From assembly GCA_938002255.1 (NCBI GenBank), contig CALLAL010000021.1:62001-126000 (forward strand): 64,000 nucleotides of DNA, written 5' to 3'. Shown piece after piece: positions 39,982-48,326 of the stretch. A program made the position numbers and the translations under genes. Below the pieces are notes generated by a model. That model had not been told where the DNA came from. It ran no database searches and was given only the letters and a program-made list of their open reading frames with translations. The first letter of the stretch is position 1, and each line of letters opens with the position of its first letter. Source of the stretch: an uncultured bacterium. Its GTDB lineage: Bacteria; Desulfobacterota; BSN033; UBA1163.

Positions 39982-40050
39982 GAGTTCGGAGTTCTGATCT
40001 CGGAATAAAAATTTATTTATATCAATTCCGAACTACGAACTCTTTACTCC
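39981..40050. repeat. Inverted repeat after the leuB-like gene
   Basis: Two 26-nt arms (39981-40006 and 40025-40050) match at 18 positions in three blocks (GGAGT, GAGTTC, TCGGAAT) around an AT-rich loop. The left arm begins at the last base of the leuB-like stop codon. The structure would form a stem with two internal loops and could act as a weak terminator or as a repeat element. Confidence 0.55.
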
Positions 40051-40072
40051 AAACGACCCGAAGGAGTAAGCC

Positions 40073-40891
40073 ATGGAATGGGGAATGAAGAATCGTTTGG
40101 CGCAATTGATCCCATCTGATGGACATTGTCTCTTTTTACCCATTGATCACGGTTATTTTCAGGGACCTACCCGTAAACTGGAGAAACCCGGTGAGACGAT
40201 CAAACCTCTTCTTCCTTATTGTGATGCTCTCTTTGTAACGAGAGGCGTATTACGTTCAGCGATCGATCCTGCCAATACAAAACCGATTATCCTCCGGGTA
40301 TCAGGTGGAACGAGCATGGTTGGCAAAGACCTTTCTAATGAAGGCCTAATCACCTCCATGGAAGAGGCCATTCGGCTCAATGTTTCTGCTGTGGGGATGT
40401 CTATTTTTATCGGAAGTGACCATGAGAAGGAGAATCTCTTAAATCTTGCAAAACTGGTGGATGAGGGAGAAAAGTACGGCATTCCCGTGATGGCTGTGAC
40501 TGCCGTAGGAAAGGAGCTGGAGAAAAGGGATGCTCGTTACCTTGCTCTGTGCTGTCGCATTGCCGCTGAATTAGGAGCACGCATTGTCAAAACCTACTGG
40601 TGCGAAAATTTCGACAGGGTCGTCAATGGCTGTCCGGTCCCAGTGGTCATGGCAGGTGGACCCAAGGTGGATACGGATCTGGAGGTGCTTCAGTTTGTTC
40701 ATGACGGCATGGAAAAAGGTGCCATTGGGGTTAATCTCGGAAGAAACATCTGGCAGAATGACCATCCCGTAGCCATGATCAAAGCTCTGCGCGCCATCAT
40801 TCACGAAAAAGCCACCGTAAAAGAAGCAAATGAGATCTTCGAACAGGAAAAGGGGATGGGGCCTAAAGCATCAAGTTTTATTCTTCGGTAG
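40073..40891 (+). CDS. LsrF/DhnA-type class I aldolase family protein
   Basis: A 272-residue TIM-barrel protein of the DeoC/LsrF group. It has the family start with PIDHGYFQGP (D25, H26) and a probable Schiff-base lysine K173 in GARIVKTYW. The phosphate-binding motif VVMAGGPKVDTD and GAIGVNLGRNIWQ complete it. Relatives include LsrF, archaeal-type fructose-bisphosphate aldolase and the ADH synthase of the archaeal shikimate route, and the reaction here cannot be chosen from sequence. AAGGAG precedes the ATG. A zinc dehydrogenase and a DUF3786 gene follow closely, suggesting a short catabolic or biosynthetic unit. Confidence 0.86.
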   Translation: MEWGMKNRLAQLIPSDGHCLFLPIDHGYFQGPTRKLEKPGETIKPLLPYCDALFVTRGVLRSAIDPANTKPIILRVSGGTSMVGKDLSNEGLITSMEEAIRLNVSAVGMSIFIGSDHEKENLLNLAKLVDEGEKYGIPVMAVTAVGKELEKRDARYLALCCRIAAELGARIVKTYWCENFDRVVNGCPVPVVMAGGPKVDTDLEVLQFVHDGMEKGAIGVNLGRNIWQNDHPVAMIKALRAIIHEKATVKEANEIFEQEKGMGPKASSFILR

Positions 40892-40930
40892 TCTTGACGC
40901 CAAAGACTCCCTGCAATAGTTAAGAAATTT

Positions 40931-41956
40931 ATGCGAGTTGCCATGTATTATAACAATCAGGATATCCGGTTGGAGGAGATGCCCATCCCAACCATTGGCC
41001 CTGGAGAATTATTGATTAAGGTTTTGGCCAGTGGTATCTGTGGTAGTGATGTGATGGAGTGGTATCGGATCAAAAAGGCGCCCCGGGTGCTTGGCCATGA
41101 GATTGCAGGGGAGATTGTTGAAATAGGGGAGGGGGTAAAAGATTTTAAAGTCGGAGATCGGGTCTTTGTTTCCCATCACGTTCCATGCAACACCTGTTAC
41201 CACTGTTTGAACGGCCATCATACGGTTTGTGATACGTTAAGGAGGACCAACTTCGATCCAGGGGGATTTGCTGAATATTTACGAGTTTCGGCAATCCATG
41301 TGGATCGCGGAACCTTCATCCTGCCTGAAGAGATCTCTTTTGAAGAAGGTGTTTTTGTTGAACCTCTGGCCTGTGTGTTAAGGGGCCACCGGCTGGCAAA
41401 TTTCAAGCCAGGCCAGAGTGTCTTTGTCATTGGGAGTGGAATTTCAGGAATCCTCCATATTGCATTGGCAAAGGCAACGGGTGCGGGAAGGATTATGGCA
41501 TCGGATATCAATCCGTCTCGATTGAAATCAGCCCAAACGTTTGGTGCCGACGATGTTCTAAAGGCGGATGAGGTGAATCCTGAAAAAATCCGTGAGATCA
41601 ATCATGGACGCCTGGCGGACCTCGTGATTGTCTGTGCTGGAAACCTAAAGGCCTACCGACAGGGACTTGCGTCTGCAGAACGGGGCGGAACGGTTCTCTG
41701 TTTTGGAGTCCTTCCACCGGATGTGGATCTCTCCTTTCCATTTTTTAATTTTTGGAATGATGGCATTACCCTTCTTCCCACCTATGGTGGGGCTCCTAAG
41801 GATGTTGCTCAAGCAATTGCGTTGATCAGGACCCATCGTTTACCCTTAAAGGAAATGATTTCCCATCGCCTGCCTCTGGCCCAAACAGGTTTAGGGTTTA
41901 AGCTCGTTGAGGAGGCAAAGGAATCGATCAAGGTGGTCATTGAACCTCATCGGTGA
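40931..41956 (+). CDS. Zinc-dependent alcohol/polyol dehydrogenase
   Basis: A medium-chain dehydrogenase of 341 residues. The catalytic zinc ligands are visible as C37 (GICGSDVMEW) and GHE in VLGHEIAGEI. The structural zinc cysteines lie in VPCNTCYHCLNGHHTVC. The nucleotide-binding domain has FVIGSGISGILHIALAKATGA. It resembles sorbitol and threonine dehydrogenases. The ribosome site is weak. It lies 39 bp after the aldolase-like gene, so it may oxidise or reduce the product of that enzyme, though no substrate can be named. Confidence 0.92.
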   Translation: MRVAMYYNNQDIRLEEMPIPTIGPGELLIKVLASGICGSDVMEWYRIKKAPRVLGHEIAGEIVEIGEGVKDFKVGDRVFVSHHVPCNTCYHCLNGHHTVCDTLRRTNFDPGGFAEYLRVSAIHVDRGTFILPEEISFEEGVFVEPLACVLRGHRLANFKPGQSVFVIGSGISGILHIALAKATGAGRIMASDINPSRLKSAQTFGADDVLKADEVNPEKIREINHGRLADLVIVCAGNLKAYRQGLASAERGGTVLCFGVLPPDVDLSFPFFNFWNDGITLLPTYGGAPKDVAQAIALIRTHRLPLKEMISHRLPLAQTGLGFKLVEEAKESIKVVIEPHR

Positions 41957-41962
41957 TTTAAA

Positions 41963-42577
41963 ATGACTCAAAATCTACTCGATATTCAAAAAGAGTATCT
42001 TCAGAAAGCATGGTCGAGGCCCATTCAGGAGCTGGAGAAAGCCCTTCCTGCCCGATATGAATCCAAAGGGCTTCATCTTCAGGCTTTCGGGGAGCCATGC
42101 GAGATTTATCCGAAGGAGATTATTCTTGGGGGCGAACCCCTCCGGAGTGCTGAAGGGATCCTCATTGCGATCTATGCCAGTTTTGTTCAGAATGAACCGG
42201 TTCAACTCCAACCCTTAAAGGCGTTCAGGCAATTTCCAGGAGGCATGGGGTATCAGGCTGCCTTTGCCATGAATGCAGAAAAATCTCTGATTCCCTATGT
42301 CGACTCCATTCAGAAAAAACAAGAAGAACTCATCGCCCGCTTTTCTGGCCATCCGAATCGGGATGTGAAGCGATATGATTTCTCTTTTACCCTTTATCCA
42401 CTGCCAAGAATCCCCCTCTATTATCTGTTCAATCTTGCTAATGAGGAATTTCCTGCATCCGTTACCTGCCTCTTTGGATCTAATGCGGATCACTTTTTGC
42501 CCGTAGAAGGTCTTGCCGATACTGCAGAATATACTGCCAGGAAGATCATGACCCTCATCACAGAAATAAGAAGCTAA
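41963..42577 (+). CDS. DUF3786 domain protein
   Basis: A 204-residue cytosolic protein matching the DUF3786 family, as seen in the C-terminal segment LANEEFPASVTCLFGSNADHFLPVEGLADTAEYTARKI. The family is found mainly in anaerobic bacteria and methanogens, and I know of no assigned function. It starts 6 bp after the dehydrogenase stop codon, so they are probably co-transcribed. It converges with mnmG, with only 27 bp between the genes, where ACGCC/GGCGT can form a small hairpin. Confidence 0.85.
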   Translation: MTQNLLDIQKEYLQKAWSRPIQELEKALPARYESKGLHLQAFGEPCEIYPKEIILGGEPLRSAEGILIAIYASFVQNEPVQLQPLKAFRQFPGGMGYQAAFAMNAEKSLIPYVDSIQKKQEELIARFSGHPNRDVKRYDFSFTLYPLPRIPLYYLFNLANEEFPASVTCLFGSNADHFLPVEGLADTAEYTARKIMTLITEIRS

Positions 42578-42604
42578 GAAGACGTAGTCACGCCAGAAAG
42601 GGCG

Positions 42605-44467
42605 TTACAGGTAACCCTGTTTTTTCAGGTTGATCATGAGAATGGAGATGGCAGCAGGGGTAACTCCGGAAATCCTGGAAGCCTGGCCTAGGGAAATCGG
42701 TCTGATTTTGGTCAATTTCTCCCGCACCTCTGTGGACAGACCCATCACAGAAGAGAAATCAAAATCCTTTGGGAAATTTACCTCTTCCAACTTTTGGGCT
42801 CGTTCGATGAGATCCATCTGTCGTTTGATATAGCCATCATATTTAACCTGAATCTCCACCTGTTCTCGGACTTCCCTTTTGAGCTCTTTGAGGATCGGAT
42901 CAAAATGGACAAGATGCTCAAAATGAATCTCAGGTCTTTTTAATAATTCAAAGAGAGAGGCATCCTTCTTCAAAGGGGTGCATCCCCAGCGATGGAGGGT
43001 TTCATTGTTTTCTCGGCTGGGGGTCAATTTGAATTCTGAAATTTTTAAAAGGGTCTTTTCGATGGCCATCTTTTTCTCTAAAAACTTACGATAATCTTCC
43101 TCTTTCACCAATCCTACCCGATACCCCATCTCCCTCAACCTTAAGTCGGCATTGTCTTCTCTCAAATGGAGGCGATATTCGGCTCGAGAGGTAAACATCC
43201 GATAAGGTTCAGAGGTTCCTTTGGTCACCAAATCATCAATCAAAACGCCAATATAGGCGTCGGAACGTTTCAGAATCAAGGGAGATTCTCCCCGAATGTA
43301 AAGAGAGGCGTTGATTCCGGCCATTAATCCCTGTGCAGCAGCCTCTTCGTATCCGGATGTGCCATTGATCTGTCCTGCATGGAAGAGGCCTTTGATCTTT
43401 TTGGTTTCGAGAGAAGGGTTCAATTCAGTGGGATCGACAAAATCATACTCAATGGCATAGCCTGGTCGGATGATCTCAACCTTCTCAAGCCCTTGAATGG
43501 ACCGAAGCATCCGGATCTGAATGTCCAGAGGAAGGCTGGTAGAGATTCCATTCGGGTAGATTTCATTCGTATCTTTTCCTTCGGGTTCAAGAAAGATCTG
43601 GTGCCTCTTCTTGTCGGCGAAACGGACCACCTTGTCCTCAATGGAGGGACAATATCTTGGCCCGATCCCTTTAATGACGCCACAGAAGAGGGGAGAGCGA
43701 TCAAGACCGCTTTTGATAATTTCGTGAGTGGTGAGGTTGGTGTAAGTGATATAGCAGGGAACTTGTTCCGTTTGAATCTTTTCTGTTGAAAAGGAGAAAG
43801 GGACCGGGGGATCATCTCCGTACTGAGGGGTCAATCCTGAGAAGTCAATGCTATTGCCATCCAAGCGAGGTGTGGTCCCTGTCTTGAGCCTTCCCATACG
43901 AAATCCAAGGCGTTTAAGCGATTCGGATAAACTAATGGAGGGTGGATCTCCCATCCTTCCGGAAGGAAAGTGCTCCAGACCAATATGGACGAGACCATTG
44001 AGAAAGGTTCCAGGAGCGAGGATGAGGGTCTTCGTCAGGATCGTTTCATCTTCGTCCGTTTTCACTCCAACGACGGAATGATTTTTGACGAGGATCTCTT
44101 CGACCGTCGCCTGTTTGATCAAGAGATTTTTCTGACTCTCAACAGCCTTTTTCATCCGAAGGCGATAAGCGTGGCGGTCCACCTGTGCCCTTGAAGAACG
44201 AACAGCAGGCCCTTTGGTGATATTGAGCTGTTTGAATTGAATACCTGTCTCATCGGTGGCTTTAGCCATTTCTCCTCCCAGGGCGTCGATCTCTCGAACA
44301 AGATGGCCCTTCGCGAGACCACCGATGGCGGGGTTACAGGACATATATCCGATCTGTTCTATCTTCTGAGTGATCAGAAGGGTTGAATGTCCTATCCGAG
44401 CACAAGCAAGGGAAGCCTCAATTCCGGCATGGCCTCCCCCTACGACAATGACCTCATAATCTTTCAT
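42605..44467 (-). CDS. mnmG: tRNA uridine-5-carboxymethylaminomethyl modification enzyme MnmG (GidA)
   Basis: MnmG, with MnmE, modifies the wobble uridine of several tRNAs. The protein has about 620 residues from ATG at 44467 (a TTG four codons earlier is also possible). It has FAD-binding VIVVGGGHAGIEASLACARIG, CNPAIGGLAKGHLVREIDALGG, RMGRLKTGTTPRLDG and GLFHAGQINGTSGYEEAAAQG, all diagnostic. The C-terminal region contains the tRNA-binding domain and ends with ISGVTPAAISILMINLKK. mnmE is not in the window. Confidence 0.97.
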   Translation of the reverse strand: MKDYEVIVVGGGHAGIEASLACARIGHSTLLITQKIEQIGYMSCNPAIGGLAKGHLVREIDALGGEMAKATDETGIQFKQLNITKGPAVRSSRAQVDRHAYRLRMKKAVESQKNLLIKQATVEEILVKNHSVVGVKTDEDETILTKTLILAPGTFLNGLVHIGLEHFPSGRMGDPPSISLSESLKRLGFRMGRLKTGTTPRLDGNSIDFSGLTPQYGDDPPVPFSFSTEKIQTEQVPCYITYTNLTTHEIIKSGLDRSPLFCGVIKGIGPRYCPSIEDKVVRFADKKRHQIFLEPEGKDTNEIYPNGISTSLPLDIQIRMLRSIQGLEKVEIIRPGYAIEYDFVDPTELNPSLETKKIKGLFHAGQINGTSGYEEAAAQGLMAGINASLYIRGESPLILKRSDAYIGVLIDDLVTKGTSEPYRMFTSRAEYRLHLREDNADLRLREMGYRVGLVKEEDYRKFLEKKMAIEKTLLKISEFKLTPSRENNETLHRWGCTPLKKDASLFELLKRPEIHFEHLVHFDPILKELKREVREQVEIQVKYDGYIKRQMDLIERAQKLEEVNFPKDFDFSSVMGLSTEVREKLTKIRPISLGQASRISGVTPAAISILMINLKKQGYL

Positions 44468-44525
44468 GACTTTGTTCAAAGGGTTAAAGGATTCAAGGGG
44501 TAAGGGTTCTGGTGCTTTTCAAAGT

Positions 44526-45236
44526 TCACTGACACCCATGGTGACTCGACCCCTTGAAGCCCTTACAGGCTTTAACGCAGATGCCACAGATATGTTGGCT
44601 GAGATGTAGGGTCTTCGAAAAAACCTTCAATTGTTCAAAACAACGGAGATGGTCAAAATCTTCTGGACGCTCTTGGATCGCTCCTGCTGGACAGACGTGG
44701 ATGCACCTGCGACAGGACCCACAATCTCTTTCTACAGGAACATTGAATTCCATGGGGAGATCGGTGAGGATCGTTACAAGTCGAATCCTGGAACCAAAGG
44801 TTTCATTGACCAGAAGATTATTCCTCCCGATCCATCCGAGGCCCGCCGCGTGAGCCACAAGTTTGTGGGAGAGATGGCCCCTCTGATTTTTCCAGTCAAT
44901 GATCTGTGAAGCGGCAATGGGCATGGCCTGGTACCCTTTTTTCTGAAGGGCTGAACAGACCATCAGTCCAATCGTATCGAGGAGAATATTGACCCGTTGA
45001 TAGTGATGGAAATAGTGCGGTGTTGGGGCGTCTACGATGCTCTCAAGTATAGCATCTGATAGATGATAGCCCACAGAGATAGCGAAAGGGAGGTAATCGA
45101 GGGTGTTGGGGGGAAGGAGAAAATCTTCTTTTCTTAAGGGACTTAAATGGGCTGTTCCGAAGAGTGAGGCTCCCCATTGGTCACAACGTATTCTTATTTC
45201 TTCAAGATCTTTTTTCAGGGCCTTCATAGACTTCAT
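44526..45236 (-). CDS. QueG-like Fe-S protein (short epoxyqueuosine reductase relative)
   Basis: A 236-residue protein with a C-terminal double [4Fe-4S] region: CGSCRRCIHVCPAGAI and a later HICGICVKACKG. The N-terminal half has GWIGRNNLLVNETFGSRIRLVTILTDLP, a segment typical of QueG-like and cobalamin-dependent reductive proteins. QueG itself is usually longer than 300 residues and carries extra C-terminal repeats absent here. GGGGAGAAG precedes ATG at 45236. A role in queuosine synthesis is possible but unproven. The adjacent mnmG also acts on tRNA. Confidence 0.78.
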   Translation of the reverse strand: MKSMKALKKDLEEIRIRCDQWGASLFGTAHLSPLRKEDFLLPPNTLDYLPFAISVGYHLSDAILESIVDAPTPHYFHHYQRVNILLDTIGLMVCSALQKKGYQAMPIAASQIIDWKNQRGHLSHKLVAHAAGLGWIGRNNLLVNETFGSRIRLVTILTDLPMEFNVPVERDCGSCRRCIHVCPAGAIQERPEDFDHLRCFEQLKVFSKTLHLSQHICGICVKACKGFKGSSHHGCQ

Positions 45237-45310
45237 TTTGACTTCTCCCCGGGTTGATTGCAAGAGGCTTTTATTTCTATCGGGAAAGGAGACAGAGGCA
45301 AAGAAAGAAT

Positions 45311-46126
45311 TTATCGAGTCTTGATTTTAAATTCTTTGAGTTTGGTGCGCAGGGTGTTTCGATTGATTCCCAGAAGCTGTGCGGCCGCCGTCTGAACATG
45401 GCCCATCTTTTCCATGGCTGATTTAATCAAAATCTTTTCCACGAGCCCAACAAGATCAGCCAAAAGACCCGTTCGACTTTTTGACTCCACGTAGGGATCA
45501 ATCTTGTTTAAGAGTTCAGTCAGTCTTTCTTCAAGTATCTCTTCCAGACTAGCCGTTTTCAATCGGGCCTCTTGAGGTTTCTCCTTCGTTTCCATCTTTT
45601 TGTGAATGCCCCGTTGGATCGCTGGACAGATCAGAGCTCCAAGAATGGAGAGAAAATGAAAATCTTTGGTAAAATCATTTCTATATTCATAGAGGGCATT
45701 GATGGTCATTACTCCCATCGGGTTTTCCCCGTCCAATAAAGGGATACAGAGAAGAGGAGGTTTAATCTTATCCGCATATCCTGATTTTTTAACCAACGTT
45801 TCATAAAAAGGTTCTTGTAGAATCTTTTGAATCACAGCGCCTTTTTTGGAATGGATGGCCTCCGCCATGCTTCCATGACCGACAGGGCCTTGATGGGGAT
45901 GGTCCTCCCTTTTCATTCCAAAAAGAGCCTCTAAATGAAACACATCCTTCTTTTCGCTTTCCTTTAAGAGCAGGGCAGCATAATGGACGGGAAAAACCCG
46001 GGAGAGGATCGTCATGACGTTTTGAAAATATTCCTGAGGCCCTATAGAGGGGGGAATTAAGGATATTTCGTAGAGACTTCTTATTTCGGGGTTAATGTGC
46101 AGGGCAGCGGAAAGGGTTGTAGACAT
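45311..46126 (-). CDS. GAF-Fis transcription factor lacking an AAA+ domain
   Basis: A 271-residue regulator with an N-terminal GAF domain (about 25-180) and a charged linker. Its Fis-type helix-turn-helix at the end reads VQTAAAQLLGINRNTLRTKLKEF. NifA and NtrC have the same end domains but with a central sigma54-activating AAA+ domain, which is absent here. The HTH resembles that of the NtrC-type protein at 20759, so the two could recognise related DNA sites. ATG at 46126 has AAGGAG upstream. MITE copy C lies 125 bp upstream of its start. Whether it activates or represses cannot be seen. Confidence 0.87.
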   Translation of the reverse strand: MSTTLSAALHINPEIRSLYEISLIPPSIGPQEYFQNVMTILSRVFPVHYAALLLKESEKKDVFHLEALFGMKREDHPHQGPVGHGSMAEAIHSKKGAVIQKILQEPFYETLVKKSGYADKIKPPLLCIPLLDGENPMGVMTINALYEYRNDFTKDFHFLSILGALICPAIQRGIHKKMETKEKPQEARLKTASLEEILEERLTELLNKIDPYVESKSRTGLLADLVGLVEKILIKSAMEKMGHVQTAAAQLLGINRNTLRTKLKEFKIKTR

Positions 46127-46200
46127 ATTTGACTCCTTCACTCGATCTGGCATCGGAGATTATGCGTTTGGGATGAGTAGGGATGTCGAAGTAAAAACCA

Positions 46201-46212
46201 ATTAAATTTAAT
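46201..46212. promoter_or_regulatory. Short AT palindrome upstream of the GAF-Fis gene
   Basis: ATTAAATTTAAT is a perfect 12-bp palindrome between the GAF-Fis start and MITE copy C. It is AT-rich and may arise by chance; an autoregulatory operator is possible. Confidence 0.3.
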
Positions 46213-46251
46213 CAAACCCTGAAAAGATTTCAAGTAGTTTTTCACGGTTGC

Positions 46252-46476
46252 GTAATCCCTCAGTGATGGGGTGTTTTCGGTTTAAAAGGGTTGGAACGTT
46301 CCTCCTCCAAAACCTTGAATAGCGGTTATAAGAGGTTACCCTCATCGGGGCCCTCATGTCCTTTGAATTGTATTTTTTGAATAAGATTGGGTCGTTTGAC
46401 GAACAGAGGTTTCGCTACAAGGTTTTTTCCGAAGCAACCTCCCAACCCTTTTTTATTTCTTTAACCGAGGGGTTAC
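46252..46476 (+). mobile_element. MITE copy C (IS66-like ends)
   Basis: A 225-bp copy with ends GTAATCCCTCAG and CGAGGGGTTAC. The flanking octamers ACGGTTGC and ATGGTTGC differ at one position, a slightly decayed target duplication. It sits in the 393-bp divergent gap between the GAF-Fis gene and miaA, its right end 43 bp from the miaA start codon, and could carry or displace the miaA promoter. The rest of the gap holds only the AT palindrome at 46201. Confidence 0.92.
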
Positions 46477-46519
46477 ATGGTTGCATGTCGGTAGACGAAT
46501 TGATTAAAATCCAGAGCGG

Positions 46520-47464
46520 ATGACTGAGACGATACACAGGGAAAGACCCCGATTGGTTATTCTGGTTGGGCCTACAGGAGTCGGGAAGTCTAATCTGGCT
46601 CTTGAATTGGCAGAAGCCTTTGGAGCTGAAATTCTGAACGCCGATTCGATGCAAGTCTATCGCTATATGGACATCGGTACGGCCAAACCTACACGGGAGG
46701 AACAGGAGAGGATTCCGCACCATCTGATCGATCTGGTCAATCCAGATGAACCTTTCCATGCGGGTCTGTATCGAGAGATTGGAAGAAAGACGATTGATTC
46801 TTTACACCAGAAGAACATTCCGATTTTAGTCGTTGGGGGAACAGGCCTTTACATTAAAGCCTTAACCCAGGGTTTGTTCAACGCCCCTAAAATTCATCCA
46901 ACGGTTCGAGAGGAATTAAAACAAGAAGCCACAGCCAAAGGAAAAGACTTCCTCTATCAAAGGCTGAAAAGGGTTGACCCTGTGGCAGCCTCCCAGATCC
47001 ATCCCCATGACCTTTTTCGGACGATCCGGGCCCTTGAAGTTTACGAATCCACAGGTGCCTCGATCTCCTTTTTCAGGAGTCAACACCGTTTTGGCGATCG
47101 ACCTTACCGGACCTTAAAGATTGGTCTTGAAATGGATCGGGAACCGCTCTATCGCCGAATTGACGAAAGGGTGGAGCGGATGATTGAACAAGGGTTCCTT
47201 CAGGAGGTAGAACGGTTGCTGGACATGGGATATAGCCCCGGGTTGAAGCCGATGCAAAGTCTGGGTTATAAGCATTTCATTCAATTTCTTTCAAAGGATT
47301 TAGGATGGGATGAGGCAGTAAGACGCATCAAGAGAGATACGCGACATTATGCTAAACGCCAGTGGACATGGTTTAAAGCTGACAAAGAGGTAATCTGGCG
47401 GGATGGGGTGAAAGAACGTGGAACAATTTTTAAAGAAGTAAAGTCCTATCTGAAGGGTGATTGA
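46520..47464 (+). CDS. miaA: tRNA dimethylallyltransferase MiaA
   Basis: MiaA adds an isopentenyl group to A37 of tRNAs that read UNN codons. The 314-residue protein has the P-loop VGPTGVGKS (about residues 15-23), DSMQVYRYMDIGTAKPT, PHHLIDLVNP, VGGTGLYIKAL and RQWTWFK near the end. The ribosome site upstream of ATG at 46520 is weak. The gene starts the miaA-hfq pair that is conserved in many proteobacteria, with scpB and rluB following. Confidence 0.97.
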   Translation: MTETIHRERPRLVILVGPTGVGKSNLALELAEAFGAEILNADSMQVYRYMDIGTAKPTREEQERIPHHLIDLVNPDEPFHAGLYREIGRKTIDSLHQKNIPILVVGGTGLYIKALTQGLFNAPKIHPTVREELKQEATAKGKDFLYQRLKRVDPVAASQIHPHDLFRTIRALEVYESTGASISFFRSQHRFGDRPYRTLKIGLEMDREPLYRRIDERVERMIEQGFLQEVERLLDMGYSPGLKPMQSLGYKHFIQFLSKDLGWDEAVRRIKRDTRHYAKRQWTWFKADKEVIWRDGVKERGTIFKEVKSYLKGD

Positions 47465-47494
47465 GAAAGGGAAGCGAGAGGAGGATCAGACATC

Positions 47495-47737
47495 ATGGTA
47501 AAGAATCAAATGAATGTACAGGATCAATTTCTCAACCGAATCCGGAGGGACCGGAGCCATGTCGTGCTTGAGTTGGTCACCGGGCGGAAACTGGAAGGGT
47601 CGATTCAGAGTTTTGATAATTTCTGTCTCATTCTTCGCGGAAAAGGCGATGAGTTAGTCTATAAGCACGCCATCTCTTCCATCACGACAGGCGAGCGAAT
47701 TGAACTCCATGAGCAGAAATGGGATGAGAAACGATGA
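47495..47737 (+). CDS. hfq: RNA chaperone Hfq
   Basis: Hfq is a hexameric Sm-like protein that binds small RNAs and mRNAs. The 80-residue protein shows the Sm1 motif around LVTGRKLEGSIQSFDNFCLIL and the Sm2 motif YKHAISSI. It lacks the long disordered tail of enterobacterial Hfq. GAGGAGG precedes ATG at 47495; the ATG five codons later is an alternative. Its last codons overlap the scpB start by 4 bp. Position directly after miaA is the usual proteobacterial arrangement. Confidence 0.95.
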   Translation: MVKNQMNVQDQFLNRIRRDRSHVVLELVTGRKLEGSIQSFDNFCLILRGKGDELVYKHAISSITTGERIELHEQKWDEKR

Positions 47738-48318
47738 GTGATCTTGACATCAAACCCATCCTGGAGAGTCTTCTTTTCGTATCAGAGTCTCCTATTAAAC
47801 TTAAATCCTTACAGGAGATTCTAACCGAATGGGAGGAACCAGCAATATTAGAAGGACTTGATCAACTGCGAAAGGAATACGAAAGTGACTCCCGGGGGAT
47901 GGAACTGGTAGAGGTGGCAGGGGGATATCAGTTTCGTACAAAACCACAATGGGCTCAGTGGGTTCACCGATTAAAGAAGACAAAGCCCGTGAAGTTGAGT
48001 CAGTCCGCATTAGAAACGTTGGCCATCATTGCCTATCAACAACCCGTCATTCGTCCTACGATTGAGAAGATCAGGGGGGTTGATTCAGGATGGGTCATTC
48101 GATCCTTACTGGAAAAGGGATTGATACGGATTATGGGCAGGAAGGATATTCCGGGACGGCCTCTCGTTTATGGTACCACACAGACCTTTCTTGAACTGTT
48201 TAATCTCAACACCCTTTCCGACCTCCCCACCCTTAAGGAGCTTGAACCTCCCCCGGAGCCAGAAACAGTGTTGAAAGAAGATCTCGGGGAACCTTTCCAG
48301 GATGAGACAAAAGATTAA
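47734..48318 (+). CDS. scpB: Segregation and condensation protein B
   Basis: ScpB is the winged-helix subunit that works with Smc and ScpA in chromosome condensation. The 194-residue protein opens with KPILESLLFVSESPIKLKSLQEIL and has the family core ALETLAIIAYQQPVIRPTIEKIRGVDSGWVIRSLLEKGLI, followed by GRKDIPGRPLVYGTTQTFLELF. The acidic tail is normal. Its ATG overlaps the hfq stop, and rluB starts 9 bp after its end. scpA is not in the window, which is less usual since scpA and scpB are often adjacent. Confidence 0.95.
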   Translation: MSDLDIKPILESLLFVSESPIKLKSLQEILTEWEEPAILEGLDQLRKEYESDSRGMELVEVAGGYQFRTKPQWAQWVHRLKKTKPVKLSQSALETLAIIAYQQPVIRPTIEKIRGVDSGWVIRSLLEKGLIRIMGRKDIPGRPLVYGTTQTFLELFNLNTLSDLPTLKELEPPPEPETVLKEDLGEPFQDETKD

Positions 48319-48326
48319 GAAATCCT

